Positions 61,231-64,000 of a DNA stretch of 64,000 bases are shown here, in pieces (positions within the stretch are counted from its first letter, which is position 1; each line of letters begins with the position of its first letter). The translations under genes and the position numbers were made by a program. The stretch comes from Terfezia claveryi. Lineage: Eukaryota > Ascomycota > Pezizomycetes > Pezizales > Pezizaceae. Where the stretch lies: contig WHUX01000157.1 of NCBI GenBank assembly GCA_015179025.1, positions 1 to 64,000 of the forward strand. Reading direction: 5' to 3'. The notes beneath the pieces were generated by a model. That model was given only the letters and a program-made list of their open reading frames with translations. It did not search any database and was not told the origin of the DNA.

Positions 61231-64000
61231 ATGGTGTCCGTTGAAGCTCTCGATCCCGCCAATGCGTCAAAGAAAACCTTGAAGTTAGAAAATGTCGGTG
61301 GTTTCCCTGAATCCTACCCCGCATCCTACAGGAAGCTAAATGTCCTACATCGTGACAGACCGAGAAACGTGATACCCTCATTGCTATAGAAAAGAAATAC
61401 CAAAAGTACTGGAGCGACAATGGCCTTTTCGAGATTGATGCGCCAACCATGGAAGAGAATCCCACCACCGATCCCGAGGAGCTCCGAAAAAGGCACCCCA
61501 AGTTCTTTGCGACAATGGCATACCCCTATATGAACGGTACTCTTCATGCTGGTCATTCGTTTACCCTCTCAAAAGTCGAGTTCCAGACCGGATTCGCCAG
61601 AATGGAGGGACGAAGAGCTCTTTTCCCACTCGGTTTCCACTGCACGGGTATGCCAATCAAGGCTTGTGCAGACAAGCTCGTGCGAGAAATTGAGATGTTT
61701 GGAAAGAATTTTGAAGGATACAAAGAGGAGGAGGTTGACGAAGAGGAGCCGAAGCCAGTCCCAACTGCTGCAGCTGGCAAGAATGATCCCACCAAATTCG
61801 TAGCGAAGAAGGGTAAAGCTGCTGCCAAGGCAGTGAGGCTAAAATATCAGTTCCAGATCATGAAAGCTCTGGGGCTCCCACAAGAGGAGGTTCACAAATT
61901 TGCTGATCCACTACACTGGCTGGAATTCTTCCCACCGCTTTGCAAGCAACACTGCACAAATTTCGGATTGAGGATCGATTGGAGGAGGAGTTTCATCACC
62001 ACTGATGCCAACCCCTACTACGACGCCTTTGTAAGGTGGCAAATGAACAGGCTGAAGGAGTTGGGAAAGATTAAGTTTGGAGAGCGATATACTATCTATT
62101 CACCAAAGGATGGACAGCCATGTATGGACCATGATAGGAGTGACGGAGAGGGTGTGGGACCACAAGAGTATACTGGCATCAAGCTAAAAGTCTTGGAGTT
62201 TGCGGAGGAGGCAAAAGCCGCCGTGGAGGGAAAGATCCCCGCTGGCGCTAATGTTTACATGGTGGCAGCTACCCTGAGGCCTGAGACCATGTAAGGGAGT
62301 TTTTTGACACAATAATTATTTACACAATAATCATAAGATATGCTAATTGTTTCGTTAGGTATGGGCAAACGTGCTGTTTCGTTGGACCAAGGATACAATA
62401 TGGAGTATTCCGAGTATCAAAGAATGAGTACTTCATCATCACCGAGCGAGCTGCGCGCAACATGGCCTTCCAGGGTGTCTTCGAGAACCGAGGCGAATAC
62501 CCCTCCGTAGCCACCTTGAATGGGCAGTCTCTCATTGGTACCAAGGTCCATGCTCCTCTCTCCATATACACCGAGGGGGTTCGCGTCCTCCCTATGGAAA
62601 CCGTCTTGGCCACCAAGGGTACCGGTGTCGTCACCTCCGTTCCATCCGACTCCCCAGACGATTACGCCACCGTCACCGAGCTCGCAAAAAAGGCAGACTA
62701 CTACAAGATCAAGAAGCAGTGGGTGGACCTCCCAATTGTGCCAATTATCAGGACTCCATCCTACGGAGATAAGACTGCCGAGTTCCTTGTCAAGCAGCTT
62801 AAAATCAACTCTCCCAAGGATACCAAGCAGCTCGCTGAGGCCAAGGAGTTGGCATACAAGGAAGGTTTCTATCTTGGTACCATGATCATCGGAGACTTCA
62901 AGGGTGAAGAGGTACAGGCTGCTAAGCCCAAGGTGCGAGGACAACTCATCAAGAAGGGGGAGGCTATTGCCTACAGCGAGCCTGAGGGGCAAGTCATGTC
63001 CCGTTCCGGAGATCCTTGTATCGTTGCTCTTTGCGACCAATGGTACCTTGATTACGGTGAAGCCGAGTGGAGGAAAACCACTGAGGGTCACGTTGCTGAT
63101 ACTCTAAACACTTTCTACCCTGAGACCAAGCACGGCTTCGAGGCAACCCTTTCCTGGTTAAACCAGTGGGCTTGTGCTCGCTCGTATGGTCTCGGATCTA
63201 AACTTCCTTGGGATCCTCAATTCTTAGTCGAGAGTTTGAGTGATTCGACGGTTTATATGGCATACTATACCATCGCTCACTACCTCCACTCTTCCATTGA
63301 TGGCAAGGAGATTGGGCCAGCTGGGGTCAAGGCTGAACAAATGATTGATGAGGTTTGGGACTATATCTTCTGCCGTCGTGAGCTCTCCCCAGACGTCATT
63401 AAGGCATCCGGTATTCCAAAGGAGACCCTCCAAAAGTTCCGACGAGAATTTGAGTACTTCTACCCACTTGACTGCCGTGTCTCTGGAAAGGATCTTATCC
63501 AGAACCATCTTACTTTCTTCCTCTATTCTCACGTTGCTCTTTTCCCACCGCAGTACTGGCCTCGTGGCGTCAGGGCTAACGGACATCTTATGCTCAATGG
63601 TGAGAAGATGAGCAAGTCTACCGGAAACTTTTTGACTCTTGACGAGACTGTGAAGAAGTTTGGTGCTGATGCCAGCAGAATTGCTTTGGCTGATGCCGGT
63701 GACGGAATTGAGGATGCGAACCTAGAGGAGAGCGTTGCCAACGCAGCTATTTTGAGGCTATATAACCTTAAGGAGTGGTGTGAGGAAGTTGTGAAGATGG
63801 GTAACGAAGGTCAGCTCAGGGAGGGTCCTAAAGACAGCTTCTGGGATAGGGTATTCGAGAATGAGATGAATGACTTGGTGCTGAAGACAAGAGTACAATA
63901 TGAACGGTAGGTACATCTGCTTCTCCGTATATGGTTGACCATACTGATGAAGGTGTATTAGGACTATGTTCAAGCTGGCTCTGAAAGAGGGTTTCTATGA
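61231..64000 (+). CDS. Cytosolic leucyl-tRNA synthetase, N-terminal and central part (cut by window edge)
   Basis: Exons are 61231-61293, 61359-62290, 62359-63906 and 63962 to the edge. Phases agree, and about 860 of the usual 1100 residues are present. The enzyme charges tRNA-Leu with leucine in the cytosol. The class I signature HIGH appears as HAGH at residues 84-87 ([19 protein letters not shown]), and KMSKS is exact at 748-752 ([10 protein letters not shown]). The large editing domain lies between them ([33 protein letters not shown]). The tRNA-binding anticodon domain starts near the edge and continues outside. ATG 61231 is in a good context, and the short first exon reads KTLKLEN before an intron with a GTCGGT donor; the next exon starts [15 protein letters not shown], which matches the family. 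The eukaryotic/archaeal subtype is clear from the editing-domain placement. Confidence 0.95.

Noticed and set aside
1..64000. A new defence, toxin or biosynthetic cluster
   Set aside because: The genes are dispersed housekeeping and trafficking genes with separate promoters. No adjacent set shares a pathway, and no biosynthetic core enzyme was seen.

Overview
This window looks like nuclear DNA of a filamentous ascomycete (Pezizomycotina). The genes are large and carry short introns (about 50-115 nt) with GT...AG ends and CTRAC-type branch sites. The families are the fungal versions of Rgp1, Pxa2, Gyp5, Dck1 and Tom1. Intergenic DNA holds small inverted-repeat elements, decayed retroelements and AT-rich islands. 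An early-diverging lineage such as Pezizomycetes is possible, but that is a guess. No prokaryotic, plasmid or viral gene was seen.

Layout. 1-416: 5' end of RGP1 (minus, runs off the left edge). 1797-5352: WD40 protein of the MABP1/WDR62 type (minus). 5353-8073: no supported gene. 8074-9414: unknown gene (minus). 10060-11448: decayed copy of VPS39/VAM6 (minus). 11449-16725: gene-poor, with two inverted-repeat structures, a small coiled-coil gene (13998-14657, minus), an AT-rich island and a Gypsy RNase H relic. 16726-19074: PXA2 (plus). 20676-33416: 11-exon TOM1/HUWE1 HECT ubiquitin ligase (minus, about 4064 aa). 35056-37733: Gyp5-like TBC RabGAP (plus). 39425-40464: RPS6 (minus). 40705-42068: histidine phosphatase (plus). 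45087-51959: Dck1/DOCK-type GEF (minus). 51960-55646: repeat-rich spacer with a pogo/mariner-like MITE. 55647-59538: BRD8-like bromodomain protein (minus). 61231-64000: cytosolic leucyl-tRNA synthetase (plus, runs off the right edge).

The genes do not form a pathway cluster. They are housekeeping and trafficking genes: Ypt6 activation, Rab inactivation, Rac-type GEF signalling, peroxisomal fatty-acid import, ubiquitination, translation and chromatin acetylation. I found no convincing new multi-gene system. The most useful oddities are an apparent 2-nt microexon in RPS6, the VPS39 pseudogene whose stops fit C-to-T or G-to-A changes, a PCNA-box-like motif in a histidine phosphatase, two stop-free introns of length 3n in TOM1, and two reading-frame problems (WD40 gene, TBC gene) that need RNA or resequencing. 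Exon coordinates were derived by hand from splice motifs and protein family conservation.
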